Shown: positions 29,751 to 39,398, numbered from the stretch's first letter. The stretch: 64,000 bases of DNA from Azonexus sp. (GCA_017983615.1 JAGOBB010000001.1:124001-188000), one strand, 5' to 3'. Notes: a model not told the origin generated them from the letters alone. A program made the numbers and translations.

Positions 29751-30941
29751 ATGCTCGAATTCTTCTCGGCCAGCACTCGCATGGCCAATCCGCAGCGAGC
29801 CATCATGGAATGCCTGGAGGTCGCGCTGGGTCTCGACAATCAGGATTGCGACCTGGTCATCATCAACGCCTCGATCGGGCACGATTTGCGGGCGCTTGTC
29901 GCCCAGACCCGAAGCCAGTGTCCCGGCGCCCGGGTAGTCGCTGCCTCCTGCGCCGGCGTGGTTGGTCGCGAAGGGGTCAGCGAATCGATGAAGGATGTCG
30001 CGCTGATGGCCGTTCGCGGCAAGGAACTCTCGGTCGCCCACATCGACGGCATCCTCGGCCACAACGCCTACGAAAAATCCGTCGAACTGGCCAGCACGCT
30101 CAAGCAGGGCAATCCTGGCATCAACATGATCTTTCTGATCGCCCCGGGAATCGACATTGCCAACGACCTGGTCATTGCCGGCTTCGAATCGGTTTTCGGC
30201 CCGGAAGTCACGCTGTTCGGTGCTACATCTTCGGACAACATGCGCGGACAGGCCAGCTTCCAGGCGGTTGACAGCGAGGTTTTCGAACACGCCGCCTTCG
30301 CCGTCGGCTTCTCCGACCCGACGCTCGAAGTGGATACCCAGGCCACCCACGGCTTCGTTGCCGTCGGCGAGCCGCTGGTCGTCACTCGGGCCAAGGGACA
30401 CAGAATTTACGAACTGAATGGCAAGCCGGCCTGGCCGGAGTATCTGGCAAAACTCGGCCTGCCGGAATCGGCGACGCTGGCCGACTCCATTCCCATCGGC
30501 GCCATTGCCGAGCGCCTGTCGCCGGAACTGGCCCGTGAATACGGCAACGACCATATCCTGCGTGTCGTGACCCATCACGATCCCGACGGTGCGCTCCAGT
30601 TCGCCACGACCTGTGCCGAGGGAACCCAACTGTGGCTGACAACGCGCGACGAAGAACGCATTTTCAAGGATCTTGACCGGCTGATCGCCAGCATGCAAGG
30701 GCCGGCCAAGAACCGCAAGCCGGTCGCTGTATTCCAGGCTGACTGCCTGGCCCGTGGCCGTCGCCTGTTTAACCGGATCATGAAGGAAGAACTGGTCCAG
30801 CGCATGCAGCACCCGTTTTCGACCGATGGGGTACCGCCACCCTGGCTGGGCATGTACGGCTTCGGTGAATATGCCCGGCTGGGCGGAGCCAACACCTACC
30901 ACAACTACACGACAGCTCTGGCCGCGCTCTACCGCAAATAA
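29751..30941 (+). CDS. FIST-domain sensory protein
   Basis: 396 residues containing FIST_N (about 30-215, 'CDLVIINASIGHDLRALV', 'SCAGVVGREGV') and FIST_C (about 215-380, ending 'GMYGFGEYARLGGANTYHNY'). FIST domains are thought to sense small ligands such as amino acids and pair with signal-transduction output modules. The next gene, 15 bp downstream, is a hybrid histidine kinase, so FIST probably feeds that kinase. Confidence 0.9.
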   Translation: MLEFFSASTRMANPQRAIMECLEVALGLDNQDCDLVIINASIGHDLRALVAQTRSQCPGARVVAASCAGVVGREGVSESMKDVALMAVRGKELSVAHIDGILGHNAYEKSVELASTLKQGNPGINMIFLIAPGIDIANDLVIAGFESVFGPEVTLFGATSSDNMRGQASFQAVDSEVFEHAAFAVGFSDPTLEVDTQATHGFVAVGEPLVVTRAKGHRIYELNGKPAWPEYLAKLGLPESATLADSIPIGAIAERLSPELAREYGNDHILRVVTHHDPDGALQFATTCAEGTQLWLTTRDEERIFKDLDRLIASMQGPAKNRKPVAVFQADCLARGRRLFNRIMKEELVQRMQHPFSTDGVPPPWLGMYGFGEYARLGGANTYHNYTTALAALYRK

Positions 30942-30956
30942 GGCCGTAAAACAGCG

Positions 30957-33900
30957 ATGAGCAATGACCCACGCCTCAACCAGGCCCAGCCTGGAACAAA
31001 CGAGTGCGTTCCCGGCGACGAAGCGGCGAGGCATTCCCCCGCCTTTTCGGTCATCCAGCAACAGCTGATCGATGCTCGCGACCGCCTGGACCGACAGGTG
31101 GGCTGCCTGACCCGCATGCATGCATTCAATGCGCACGCCCTGCGCCTGGGGGCTGAGGCGGACTTCATCGCCAGCGTGGGCGAAGCCATTGTCGACATCT
31201 TCGAGCTTGAGTTCGGCATTTGCTGGCCACTCGACGACGCCGGGGAGATTCACGGGCCGCTCGGCTATCTCGGCATCCAGGCAAGCGAGCAGCAATTGAT
31301 GGAGACCGGCAAGCACGTCTCCCGGGTACTGGCCGAGAGGCCCAAGGCGTTGGCCACGATCATGGCGCCCGAAACGCTGCCAGGGATCACCCTGGAGATC
31401 CTGCTCAGCCAGTCTATCGGCGCGACCTGCCGGGACGCCGAGGGAAGAGCCGTTGCACTCCTTCTGGGCGGAAATACGGCGCCTGGTGCACGCTTCTTCG
31501 AGGCGTTGACGCCGGAACTGGGCGAGACATTCGGCCTCTTCGCGCAGCAACTCGGCGCGCTGATCGAAAATCGCAAGGGACGGACGATCATAGAGCAGCA
31601 GATGGCGGAAATCCGCCATGCCGACCGTCGGCTGCGCATGATGTGCGACAACGTTCCGGACATGATCTGGGCGAAGGACCTCGAGAACCGTTATCTCTTT
31701 GCCAACCGGGCGATGTGCGAACAACTGTTGCTGGCCGCCGATACCGCGGAGCCTGTGGGCAAGACCGACCTTTTCTTCGCCCAACGCGAGCGCGCCAGCC
31801 ATCCCGAAAATCCGGAATGGCACACCTTTGGCGAATTGGGCCGGGAGAGCGACAGGATCACCCTCTGCCGCGGCGCGCCCTCGACTTTTGAAGAAACGGC
31901 GAATGTGCGCGGACAATTTCGCTATCTCGATGTCGAGAAGGCGCCGTTCATCGACGAACATGGGACGATCATCGGCACGGTAGGCTCGGCCCGCGACGTG
32001 ACCGACCGGAAGCAGGCCGAGGCGACCATCCGGAGCCTGAACGCTGACCTGGCGGCGACGCTCCAGGCAATCCCCGATATCCTGTTCGATGTCGATCTCA
32101 ACGGAACCTACCTCAACATCTGGGCGCAGAATCCTGCGCTGCTCGCACACGAGAAGGAAGTCCTGCTCGGACGCACGGTGGTCGAAATGCTGCCCGCAGA
32201 AGCCGCCTCAACCGTGATGAGCGCGCTCCACGAAGCGAACGAAAAAGGCACCTCGTTCGGCAAGACGATCTGCCTGGATCTGGCGGACGGAAAAAAATGG
32301 TTTGAACTATCAGTTTCCAAAAAATCCGACACCGATGGTTTGCCCGCCCGCTTCATCGCCCTTTCCCGAGACGTTACCTCGCGCCGCCAGGCGGAAGAGC
32401 AGGTCCGGAAGCTATCGCTGGCCGTGGACCAGAACCCATCGAGCATCGTGATCACCAATCTCGATGCGAAAATCGAGTACGTTAACGACGCCTTTCTGCG
32501 CACCACCGGCTATACGAAGGATGAGATTCTCGGCCTGAACCCGCGCCTGCTCGGGTCCGGAAAAACGCCAAAAGCGACTTATGAATCCCTGTGGAATACC
32601 CTGCAGCAAGGCGATGTATGGAAAGGCGAATTTCTCAATCGCCGCAAGGATGGCAACGAATACGTCGAATTCGCCATCGTCGCGCCGATTCGTCAAGCGG
32701 ATGGAACGGTCACGCATTACCTTGCCATCAAGGAAGACGTTACCGAGAAGAAACTCAACGCCGCCGAACTCAATCGCCATCGCCACCATCTGATGGATCT
32801 TGTCGCCGAGCGTACGCTGGCCCTGAGCATCGCCAAGGAAGCGGCAGAGGCCGCCAACCGTGCCCAGCGAACCTTCCTGGCCAACATGAGCCACGAAATA
32901 CGCACGCCGATGAACGCCATCATCGGGATGACGCATCTGCTCTCACGGAACATCATCGACCCCGGAAACAGCGACAAGCTGGGGAAGATTTCCGATGCCG
33001 CCAGGCATCTGCTCCAGTTGCTGAACAACATTCTGGACCTGTCGAAAATCGATGCCGAACACCTGACGCTGGAGCGATCAGCATTCACCGTCAGCAGCCT
33101 GCTTCGCAACATCGAGAGCCTGAGCGGCGTCGATGCTCACTCCAAGCAGATTCAGCTGAATCTCGAACTATCGCCCGCGCTTCAGGACCTCGAGCTGCTC
33201 GGCGATCCGCTCCGGCTGCAGCAGGTTCTGCTGAACCTGATCAACAACGCCATCAAATTTACCGAGCAGGGGAGCGTTACCCTGAACATACGGCTCGAAG
33301 CGGAAACGGGAAGCGATGTGCAAATCCGTTTCGCGGTCACCGACACCGGCATCGGCATGTCGCCCGCGGTCCAGTCGCGGATATTCGACCAGTTTGAGCA
33401 AGCCGACAGTTCGACCACGCGCAAATTTGGCGGCAGCGGTCTCGGTTTGACCATCTGTCGCCACCTCATCCGCCTGATGGGTGCCGACATCGACGTTGTC
33501 AGCACGACCGGCCAAGGGAGTACTTTCTCCTTCGCACTGTGCCTGGAGAAAGCCAGTGCCGGGCGTCTCGGCACCAACAACGGCAACGCGCTCTCTCCCG
33601 GCGAAATCGAAAGTGCCCTTCGCCGCCTTTCCGATGTGCGCATCCTGGTCGTCGAAGACAATTGGGTCAATCAGGAAGTGATCATCGAACTACTGAGGGA
33701 TATCATCGGTTTCAACGTCGACCTCGCCCAGAATGGCAGTCAGGCGGTGGATCTGGCGGCTCTGAACGACTACGGCCTGATATTGATGGACATGCAATTG
33801 CCGGAGATGGACGGTACCGAGGCCACACGACGCATCCGCCGGATGTCTGGGCGCGAGAATCTGCCGATCATCGCCATGACGGCCAATGCATTTGCCGAAG

Positions 33901-34016
33901 ATGAGGCGAACTGCCGGGAGTCCGGCATGAATGACTTCATCACCAAGCCTGTCAACCCGGATCTGCTTTTCGCGATGCTCTTGCGATGGCTTGCTCCGCG
34001 AGGGCGGAACGCTTAA
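30957..34016 (+). CDS. Multi-PAS hybrid sensor histidine kinase
   Basis: 1019 residues, soluble. Order: N-terminal GAF-like region (about 40-200), PAS domains (about 220-345, 355-480, 485-610), coiled coil, HisKA with H-box 'FLANMSHEIRTPMNAIIGM', HATPase ('NLINNAIKFTEQG', 'TDTGIGMS', 'GGSGLGLTIC'), and a C-terminal receiver with phospho-Asp in 'LILMDMQLPEMDG'. No membrane span, so it senses a cytoplasmic signal, presumably through the FIST protein. No downstream response regulator is adjacent. Confidence 0.93.
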   Translation: MSNDPRLNQAQPGTNECVPGDEAARHSPAFSVIQQQLIDARDRLDRQVGCLTRMHAFNAHALRLGAEADFIASVGEAIVDIFELEFGICWPLDDAGEIHGPLGYLGIQASEQQLMETGKHVSRVLAERPKALATIMAPETLPGITLEILLSQSIGATCRDAEGRAVALLLGGNTAPGARFFEALTPELGETFGLFAQQLGALIENRKGRTIIEQQMAEIRHADRRLRMMCDNVPDMIWAKDLENRYLFANRAMCEQLLLAADTAEPVGKTDLFFAQRERASHPENPEWHTFGELGRESDRITLCRGAPSTFEETANVRGQFRYLDVEKAPFIDEHGTIIGTVGSARDVTDRKQAEATIRSLNADLAATLQAIPDILFDVDLNGTYLNIWAQNPALLAHEKEVLLGRTVVEMLPAEAASTVMSALHEANEKGTSFGKTICLDLADGKKWFELSVSKKSDTDGLPARFIALSRDVTSRRQAEEQVRKLSLAVDQNPSSIVITNLDAKIEYVNDAFLRTTGYTKDEILGLNPRLLGSGKTPKATYESLWNTLQQGDVWKGEFLNRRKDGNEYVEFAIVAPIRQADGTVTHYLAIKEDVTEKKLNAAELNRHRHHLMDLVAERTLALSIAKEAAEAANRAQRTFLANMSHEIRTPMNAIIGMTHLLSRNIIDPGNSDKLGKISDAARHLLQLLNNILDLSKIDAEHLTLERSAFTVSSLLRNIESLSGVDAHSKQIQLNLELSPALQDLELLGDPLRLQQVLLNLINNAIKFTEQGSVTLNIRLEAETGSDVQIRFAVTDTGIGMSPAVQSRIFDQFEQADSSTTRKFGGSGLGLTICRHLIRLMGADIDVVSTTGQGSTFSFALCLEKASAGRLGTNNGNALSPGEIESALRRLSDVRILVVEDNWVNQEVIIELLRDIIGFNVDLAQNGSQAVDLAALNDYGLILMDMQLPEMDGTEATRRIRRMSGRENLPIIAMTANAFAEDEANCRESGMNDFITKPVNPDLLFAMLLRWLAPRGRNA

Positions 34017-34049
34017 GCGGCTTTTTCGGGGCGACCGTACAAATGCTAC

Positions 34050-34130
34050 CCCCCAAGGGGACTGATAAATCCTCTGCACAGCAGGACGGCCAGCAAAGCT
34101 GGCTCGTCGCTGTGGATTCCTTCGGGGCGC
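34050..34130. mobile_element. 81-bp insertion splitting a copy of the dispersed motif
   Basis: AAATGCTAC (34041-34049) and GGTCGGCCGC with both A tracts (34131 onward) together rebuild a full dispersed motif, but are separated by 81 bp. The insert starts CCCCCAAGGGG and ends TTCCTTCGGGG, which are imperfect inverted termini. An inverted half-motif (CGACCGTA, 34032-34039) precedes it. Interpreted as a tiny MITE-like insertion. Confidence 0.6.
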
Positions 34131-34176
34131 GGTCGGCCGCAAAAATTGGCCAAAATCGAAATTCTCCGGCGCCGGA

Positions 34177-35208
34177 TCAAACCGCCTCGACCAGCACCGA
34201 CACCGGAAAGTGGTCGCTATAGCCGTCGGTATTGACGTTTTTGGCCGCATCGCCGTCGGGTAGCCCGAAGCGGATCGGCCCCTCGCCGACCTTGTGGCTG
34301 ACCGCCGGCGGGTAGGCCTCGATGCGCGCGCTGCCGTCGACGACGCGAAAGCCGCTCTTGCCGGTCAGCAGGCCCGGCGAGACCAGGATCTGGTCGAACA
34401 GCGCCGCATCGCCGCCAAAATACAGCGTGCCGCACAGCGGACGCGGCTTGCCGCGATGATCGGTCACCGTCTGCGCCAGGTAATCCCAGGCCAGGTTGCA
34501 AAACTTGGCGCTGCGCGCCCGCTGCACGTCGCCCTTGTCCCGGACGCCCTGGGCGTGAATGGCGACCGATTTGTCGAACGGGTCGTCGTTGAAGTCGCCG
34601 AGCGCGATGACCGCCACATCGTCGCCCTTGCGCTCGCGGATACGGTCGTGCCAGTAGGCCAGTGTCTCGCCCGCCGTGGCCCGGAAGCCGGCCGAGTACT
34701 CCGGCCCGTCGCCGGTCGATGACGAGCGCGACGGCCAGTGGTTGGCCAGCATGACGATTTCACCCCCCGTCGGCGTGACGAAGGTGACCTGCGTGATGTC
34801 CCGCGTCCCGGTCCGCCGCATCACCCAATGTGAAAACAGTTCATTGCGATTGGCCGATACCTGGGTCGCGTCATACAGAAACGCCGTGTCGATGCCACGC
34901 TGATCGCGCGTCGAATCAACATGCACCAGTTCGTAGCGGCGCGCCGGCAACGCCCGGTTAAGCGCATCGGACAGCGCCTGCAGGGCGAAGGCATTCTCGA
35001 CCTCGCAGACGCCAATAATATCGGGCCCGGCGCCGTTCTTCATCCGACCGATGATCGCCGCCAGCTGGTCGATCTTGCGCCGGAACAAGGCCTCCGACCA
35101 GCCACTCAGCTCCTTCTGCATGGCCTTGGCCAGCCACGCCTCGCGTCCGGGATAGCCTTCCGGCGCGAAAAGGTTTTCGAGATTCCAGAAGGCAACGAGA
35201 TAGGACAT
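34177..35208 (-). CDS. Endonuclease/exonuclease/phosphatase-family protein
   Basis: 343 residues. The DNase I-like fold is shown by 'FWNLENLF', 'PDIIGVCEVEN', 'LANHWPSR', 'ALGDFNDDPFD' and 'YSDHFPVSVLV' (catalytic His/Asp residues). The ATG at 35208 has GAGGAG nine bases upstream; a TTG at 35217 is less likely. Substrate not determinable. A 110-bp fragment of a relative lies at 26079-26190. Confidence 0.88.
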   Translation of the reverse strand: MSYLVAFWNLENLFAPEGYPGREAWLAKAMQKELSGWSEALFRRKIDQLAAIIGRMKNGAGPDIIGVCEVENAFALQALSDALNRALPARRYELVHVDSTRDQRGIDTAFLYDATQVSANRNELFSHWVMRRTGTRDITQVTFVTPTGGEIVMLANHWPSRSSSTGDGPEYSAGFRATAGETLAYWHDRIRERKGDDVAVIALGDFNDDPFDKSVAIHAQGVRDKGDVQRARSAKFCNLAWDYLAQTVTDHRGKPRPLCGTLYFGGDAALFDQILVSPGLLTGKSGFRVVDGSARIEAYPPAVSHKVGEGPIRFGLPDGDAAKNVNTDGYSDHFPVSVLVEAV

Positions 35209-35486
35209 GGCGCGCAACTCCTCGATGGGACATTCGGGTTCCTGAATGTGTCCAGTCTATGAGCCCGGCCGGGAAATTACAAAGGCATCTTTGGCCAGAC
35301 TGACGTGGCGATTGCCCTTCACCCCGCCATCCGGTACCCACACCGGCCACTCCCTCGCGATTTCAGCGAGACATCGCGGGGCAGGCTGCCCAAGGCGACC
35401 GGGGCAAGCTGCCCTAGGGGATGCGCTGGCCCGATGCGAGCATCGCTCCATGACATCGCTATCAAAATATCCATCCGGAGAACACC

Positions 35487-37631
35487 ATGCCGCACCAACT
35501 CACAGACCGCTGCCGAGCACTGGCGGGGCTGCTATTTATCACGCTGCTTGGCCTGCTGTGGCTGGCGCCGGCCTGGGCGGGGACGCTGAATAAAGCCGAC
35601 ATCCAGCGCCGCTTCGGCGTGCCCTTCGAGGTCCAGGACAAGCTGAGCGACATCCCCGCCTGGCCGGTGACCAGCTCGCTCGAAAAGGAAGTCGGGCCGG
35701 TGGCCTACGTGTTCGAGTCGATCGATATCGCGCCGCTGCCTGGCTTCGAAGGCTCGCCGATGAACTTCCTGATCTCCATCGACCGCAAGGGCAATTTCCT
35801 CGACGTTGAGGTCCTGCAGCAGCGCGAACCGGTGTTCACTTTCCGCGACCTCGGCGGGCTGGGCGATACGCCGCTGCGCGAGTTCATCGGTCAGTATGCC
35901 GGCAAGAGCCTGAACCAGCCCTTCATCATCGCACTGGATGCCGCCCGCAACCATACAGGGATGGCCAGCCAGCGCGTCGGCCATGCGACCCTGGACGGCA
36001 TCGCCAAGGCGACGACCTCAGTGCGCATCGTCAACCGGACCGTGCTGACCTCGGCCCTGACCGTCGCCCGAGCCAAGCTCGGTTTTGCCGAACCCAAGGC
36101 GCGTGGCCCGGCCGCTCAGGCGCGCCCCGACGTCTTCGAGCAGCTGAGCTTCGCCCAGTTGCTCGACAAGGGTATGGTCGGCCGTCTGCGCCTGAGCAAC
36201 GCCGACATCGAGCGCCAGTTTGCCGGCACCGAGGGCGCCAACGTCGATGAGGAAGCGCTGGCCCAGCCGGACGATTTGTACGTGGACCTCTACGTCGCCT
36301 ACCTGAATGCGCCGACCATCGGCCGCTCCCTGCTCGGCGACGCGCAGTACGAAGCGCTGATGGCGCGCAATTTCGAAAACCGGCATCTGTGGTGGATCGG
36401 TTCGGCCGGCCGCTTCAGGATCATCGACGATGACTTCACGCCCGGCACCCAGTCGCCTTATGTCGCGCTGTCGCAGGATGGCGGCTTCGTCGATCTGCGC
36501 GACCAGGGCTTCGAGCCGATCGGGATCGATGGCCCGCCGGCGCTGAACGCCTCGCGGATTTTCGGCGTCGTGCTCGATGCCGGCGTCGATCCGGCCCGTT
36601 CGCTGGATATCGTGCTGACCGTCACCCGCACCAAGGGCATGGTCCTGCCGACGCTGACCCACCAGAAGGTCAAACTCGCCTACCAGCCGCCCGATGCCCT
36701 GTTCGTCCACCCGGCAGAGCCGCTGCCCGAATGGCTACTCGCCTGGAAAGGCCGCTGGGTCGATATCGTCGTCATCGTCCTGGCGCTTGCCCTGCTCAGC
36801 GTCGTCCTCGCCCGGCCGCGCTGGATCTCGATCAATCCCCGGCGCCTGCGACTGTTCCGGCTCGGCTTCCTGGCCTGGACGCTGGGCTACCTCGGCTGGT
36901 ACGCCCAGGGCCAGCTGTCCATCGTCCAGATCACCGGCGCCTTCAAGAGCCTGCGCGGCGGCCTCGGACTGAGCAGCTACCTCTACGACCCCGTGTCGCT
37001 GGTCCTCTTCGCCTTTGTGCTGGTCAGCTTCATCGCCTGGGGCCGCGGCACCTTCTGCGGCTGGCTCTGCCCCTTCGGCGCCCTGCAGGAATTCGTCGGG
37101 CTACTCGCCGAAAAATTGCGCCTGCCCCGTCTGACGCTGCCAACGACTATCGCGCGAAGGATGGAAAACGGCCGCTATGTCGTGCTGGCAGTGCTCATTG
37201 TTTGCGCGGTCGCTGCCCCGGAAATCGGCGAAAACCTCAATGAGGTCGAACCGTTCAAAACCAGCATCACGGTGGCCTTCGACCGCGGCTGGCCGTTCGT
37301 CGCCTACGCGGCGGCACTGCTGCTGGCCGGCGCCTTCTACTACAAGTTCTTCTGCCGCTTCATCTGCCCGCTCGGCGGCGCCATGTCGCTCGGTGGCAAA
37401 CTGCGCCGGCTAAACTGGCTCAGCCGCCGCAGCGAATGCGGCAAGCCCTGCCAGCGCTGCAAGGCGGAGTGCAAATACGACGCCATCGAGGCCAGCGGCG
37501 AAATTCGCTACGACGTCTGTTTCCAGTGCCTCGACTGCGTCGGCATCTACCACGACAAGCAGCGCTGCGTGCCGATCATGCTCTTCGACAAGAAAGGCCT
37601 GACCCTCAGCGCGCGGGGCGCCATTCCCTGA
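35487..37631 (+). CDS. nosR: NosR/NirI-type membrane flavo-iron-sulfur protein
   Basis: 714 residues. Signal peptide (1-31), periplasmic FMN-binding domain with an ApbE-type flavinylation motif 'DGIAKATTS' (FMN on Thr), then about six membrane helices carrying two CxxxCP motifs ('FCGWLCPFG', 'FCRFICPLG'). It ends in a cytoplasmic ferredoxin-like tail ('CGKPCQRCKAEC', 'CFQCLDCVG'). NosR proteins supply electrons to N2O reductase, but no nosZ, nosD or nosF is present here, so a different partner is possible. Confidence 0.85.
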   Translation: MPHQLTDRCRALAGLLFITLLGLLWLAPAWAGTLNKADIQRRFGVPFEVQDKLSDIPAWPVTSSLEKEVGPVAYVFESIDIAPLPGFEGSPMNFLISIDRKGNFLDVEVLQQREPVFTFRDLGGLGDTPLREFIGQYAGKSLNQPFIIALDAARNHTGMASQRVGHATLDGIAKATTSVRIVNRTVLTSALTVARAKLGFAEPKARGPAAQARPDVFEQLSFAQLLDKGMVGRLRLSNADIERQFAGTEGANVDEEALAQPDDLYVDLYVAYLNAPTIGRSLLGDAQYEALMARNFENRHLWWIGSAGRFRIIDDDFTPGTQSPYVALSQDGGFVDLRDQGFEPIGIDGPPALNASRIFGVVLDAGVDPARSLDIVLTVTRTKGMVLPTLTHQKVKLAYQPPDALFVHPAEPLPEWLLAWKGRWVDIVVIVLALALLSVVLARPRWISINPRRLRLFRLGFLAWTLGYLGWYAQGQLSIVQITGAFKSLRGGLGLSSYLYDPVSLVLFAFVLVSFIAWGRGTFCGWLCPFGALQEFVGLLAEKLRLPRLTLPTTIARRMENGRYVVLAVLIVCAVAAPEIGENLNEVEPFKTSITVAFDRGWPFVAYAAALLLAGAFYYKFFCRFICPLGGAMSLGGKLRRLNWLSRRSECGKPCQRCKAECKYDAIEASGEIRYDVCFQCLDCVGIYHDKQRCVPIMLFDKKGLTLSARGAIP

Positions 37632-37669
37632 AGCACGGCCTGGATCATGTTTTTTCGGGAAAAACTTCG

Positions 37670-37683
37670 GAATGCTACGGTCG
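37670..37683 (+). repeat. Dispersed 14-bp motif, copy 8 (downstream of nosR)
   Basis: Perfect GAATGCTACGGTCG with downstream AAAAAAT and AAAA tracts, 38 bp after the nosR stop. Confidence 0.9.
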
Positions 37684-37758
37684 AGGCCAAAAAATGGCCA
37701 AAACCGGAATTGCCTGATCGAGTACCCCGCAACAGGCTAATGCACCGTACACACCATG

Positions 37759-37986
37759 TGCAGCCGGAACGTTCTGCATTACCTATTCAGACTCAACCGC
37801 TTAAGGCCGGTATCGATGCTCCCAAAGCTGCCAAAAACACACTATTGCGGCCACATAGAATCAGATAGTTACAGAGCAATTTGGTAAACAATCTTTTTCC
37901 GCGCGACTACACAAGTAACCATAGTTACCATACAATTCCAATTCATAAATCTATTCACGTATCTATTCATAAAGCTATTCACAACT
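37759..37986 (+). promoter_or_regulatory. AT-rich yjjJ upstream region with four 12-bp-spaced octamers
   Basis: Octamers of form C(T/A)ATTCA(T/C) start at 37939, 37951, 37963 and 37975, exactly 12 bp apart. A GTAAC-CATA-GTTAC inverted repeat is at 37915-37928. The iterons end four bases before the GTG start and replace any Shine-Dalgarno. They are a plausible autoregulatory site for the N-terminal helix-turn-helix of the gene. The remaining bases are AT-rich with nothing recognised. Confidence 0.55.
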
Positions 37987-39327
37987 GTGTCAGCACACGC
38001 CGATTCGATCCGAATTCAGCTAGGCCGAGGCCCGCAACAAGTTCGCCAACTCGTTGACAGCCTTGGGTTAAGCCAGCCGACCATATCCCGAGCGATCAAT
38101 GCGCTGGGGGATGAAATCGTTCGTATTGGGAATGGCCCATCTATTCATTACGTCCTGCGCGACACCCGGAGAGGCATTGGCGAGATACCGATTTACCGCG
38201 TCTCAGCAGAAGGCACCATTCGGCAGCAGGGCACTCTGATTCCGGTCCGTCCTGACGGATTCGTGATGCTGCAGAGTAACGGCAAAACGCTGCATAGCGA
38301 CTCACTCCCGTGGTGGTTGTTCGACATGCGCCCGCAAGGCTATCTCGGACGAGCCTACGCCTCCAGGCACGCTGCCGCGCTGGGGTTGCCCAACCAGCTC
38401 AACGACTGGGACGACGCGCACGCTCTCCGCGCCCTGCTGGCCCAAGGTCACGACGCTGTCGGGAACCTGTTGCTTGGCGATGCGGCAAGGGAAAGATTTC
38501 TTGCCTCCCACAATCAACCCATTCTCGAAGCCGACAAGTCACGTGCCTACATCCAGTTGGCCGAAGAGTCGGCACGCGGCGAAATCCCCGGCTCATCGGC
38601 AGGCGGCGAACAGCCCAAGTTTGTTACCTACGCGGAGACACCGGATGGTCCGCGGCACGTCATCGTCAAATTCACCCTCCCCGAAGACAATCCGGTGACT
38701 GAGCGTTGGCGTGATCTGCTGCTAGCCGAACACATGGCCCTTGATACGCTCGACCGGGAAGACATTGGCGCCGTACGCACGCGCATCATGGATTTCGGCA
38801 ATCAACGCTTCCTCGAGGTGGAACGCTTCGATCGTGAAGGCGAGCTCGGCCGGCGCGGTCTGTTCAGCATGAAGGCGCTCGATGCCGAATTCGTTGGCGC
38901 CGGCTCTGCCGGCTGGTCATTGATCGCCAAGGCTTTGGCAAAGGAAGGCCACATTCCACCGAAAGCGGCAGCCGGCGCATCACTGTTACAAGCCTTTGGC
39001 GTGCTGATCGGCAACACCGACATGCACACCGGGAACCTGTCTTTCGTTTCCGAACACGGCCGGCCATATGACCTTGCCCCCGCCTACGACATGCTCCCAA
39101 TGGGGTTTGCACCCAGGTCTGGCGGTGGTCTCCCCACGAGCCTGCTCGAAGCAACGATTCATGCCGACATTCCGCCAGAGGCATGGATGCGTGCAGCCCA
39201 ATTAGCCGAGCGATACCTTGAGCGCTTGCGCGGTGAGCAGCGTTTCTCCCAGGCATTCCAGCCCTGCATTGAGGCACTTGCCGAGCATATCCAAACGGCT
39301 TTGGGCAAGATTGCCAGACTCGGGTAG
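37987..39327 (+). CDS. yjjJ: HipA-family Ser/Thr kinase with N-terminal winged helix (YjjJ-type)
   Basis: 446 residues. Residues 1-60 form a winged helix ('VRQLVDSLGLSQPTISRAIN'). The rest is HipA-like: glycine-rich loop 'PGSSAGGEQPKF', catalytic 'GNTDMHTGNLSF' and metal motif 'YDLAPAYDMLPM'. In HipBA the DNA-binding antitoxin is separate; here both functions are in one chain, as in E. coli YjjJ, which has the same length. No hipB gene is adjacent. Starts at GTG 37987. Its compact position beside the hoxC 3' end and direct repeats suggest acquisition. Confidence 0.88.
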   Translation: MSAHADSIRIQLGRGPQQVRQLVDSLGLSQPTISRAINALGDEIVRIGNGPSIHYVLRDTRRGIGEIPIYRVSAEGTIRQQGTLIPVRPDGFVMLQSNGKTLHSDSLPWWLFDMRPQGYLGRAYASRHAAALGLPNQLNDWDDAHALRALLAQGHDAVGNLLLGDAARERFLASHNQPILEADKSRAYIQLAEESARGEIPGSSAGGEQPKFVTYAETPDGPRHVIVKFTLPEDNPVTERWRDLLLAEHMALDTLDREDIGAVRTRIMDFGNQRFLEVERFDREGELGRRGLFSMKALDAEFVGAGSAGWSLIAKALAKEGHIPPKAAAGASLLQAFGVLIGNTDMHTGNLSFVSEHGRPYDLAPAYDMLPMGFAPRSGGGLPTSLLEATIHADIPPEAWMRAAQLAERYLERLRGEQRFSQAFQPCIEALAEHIQTALGKIARLG

Positions 39328-39398
39328 CAGCAACGGCAGATCGCTGTAGCGTTATTTGCAGACAGCCCCAGAACGCCCGTAAATACTGGCCTAGGCGG

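Noticed and set aside
37939-37982. Short regular repeats before yjjJ as a possible CRISPR or origin
   Set aside because: 8-bp units at a 12-bp period are far too short for CRISPR, and there is no rep gene; treated as an operator.
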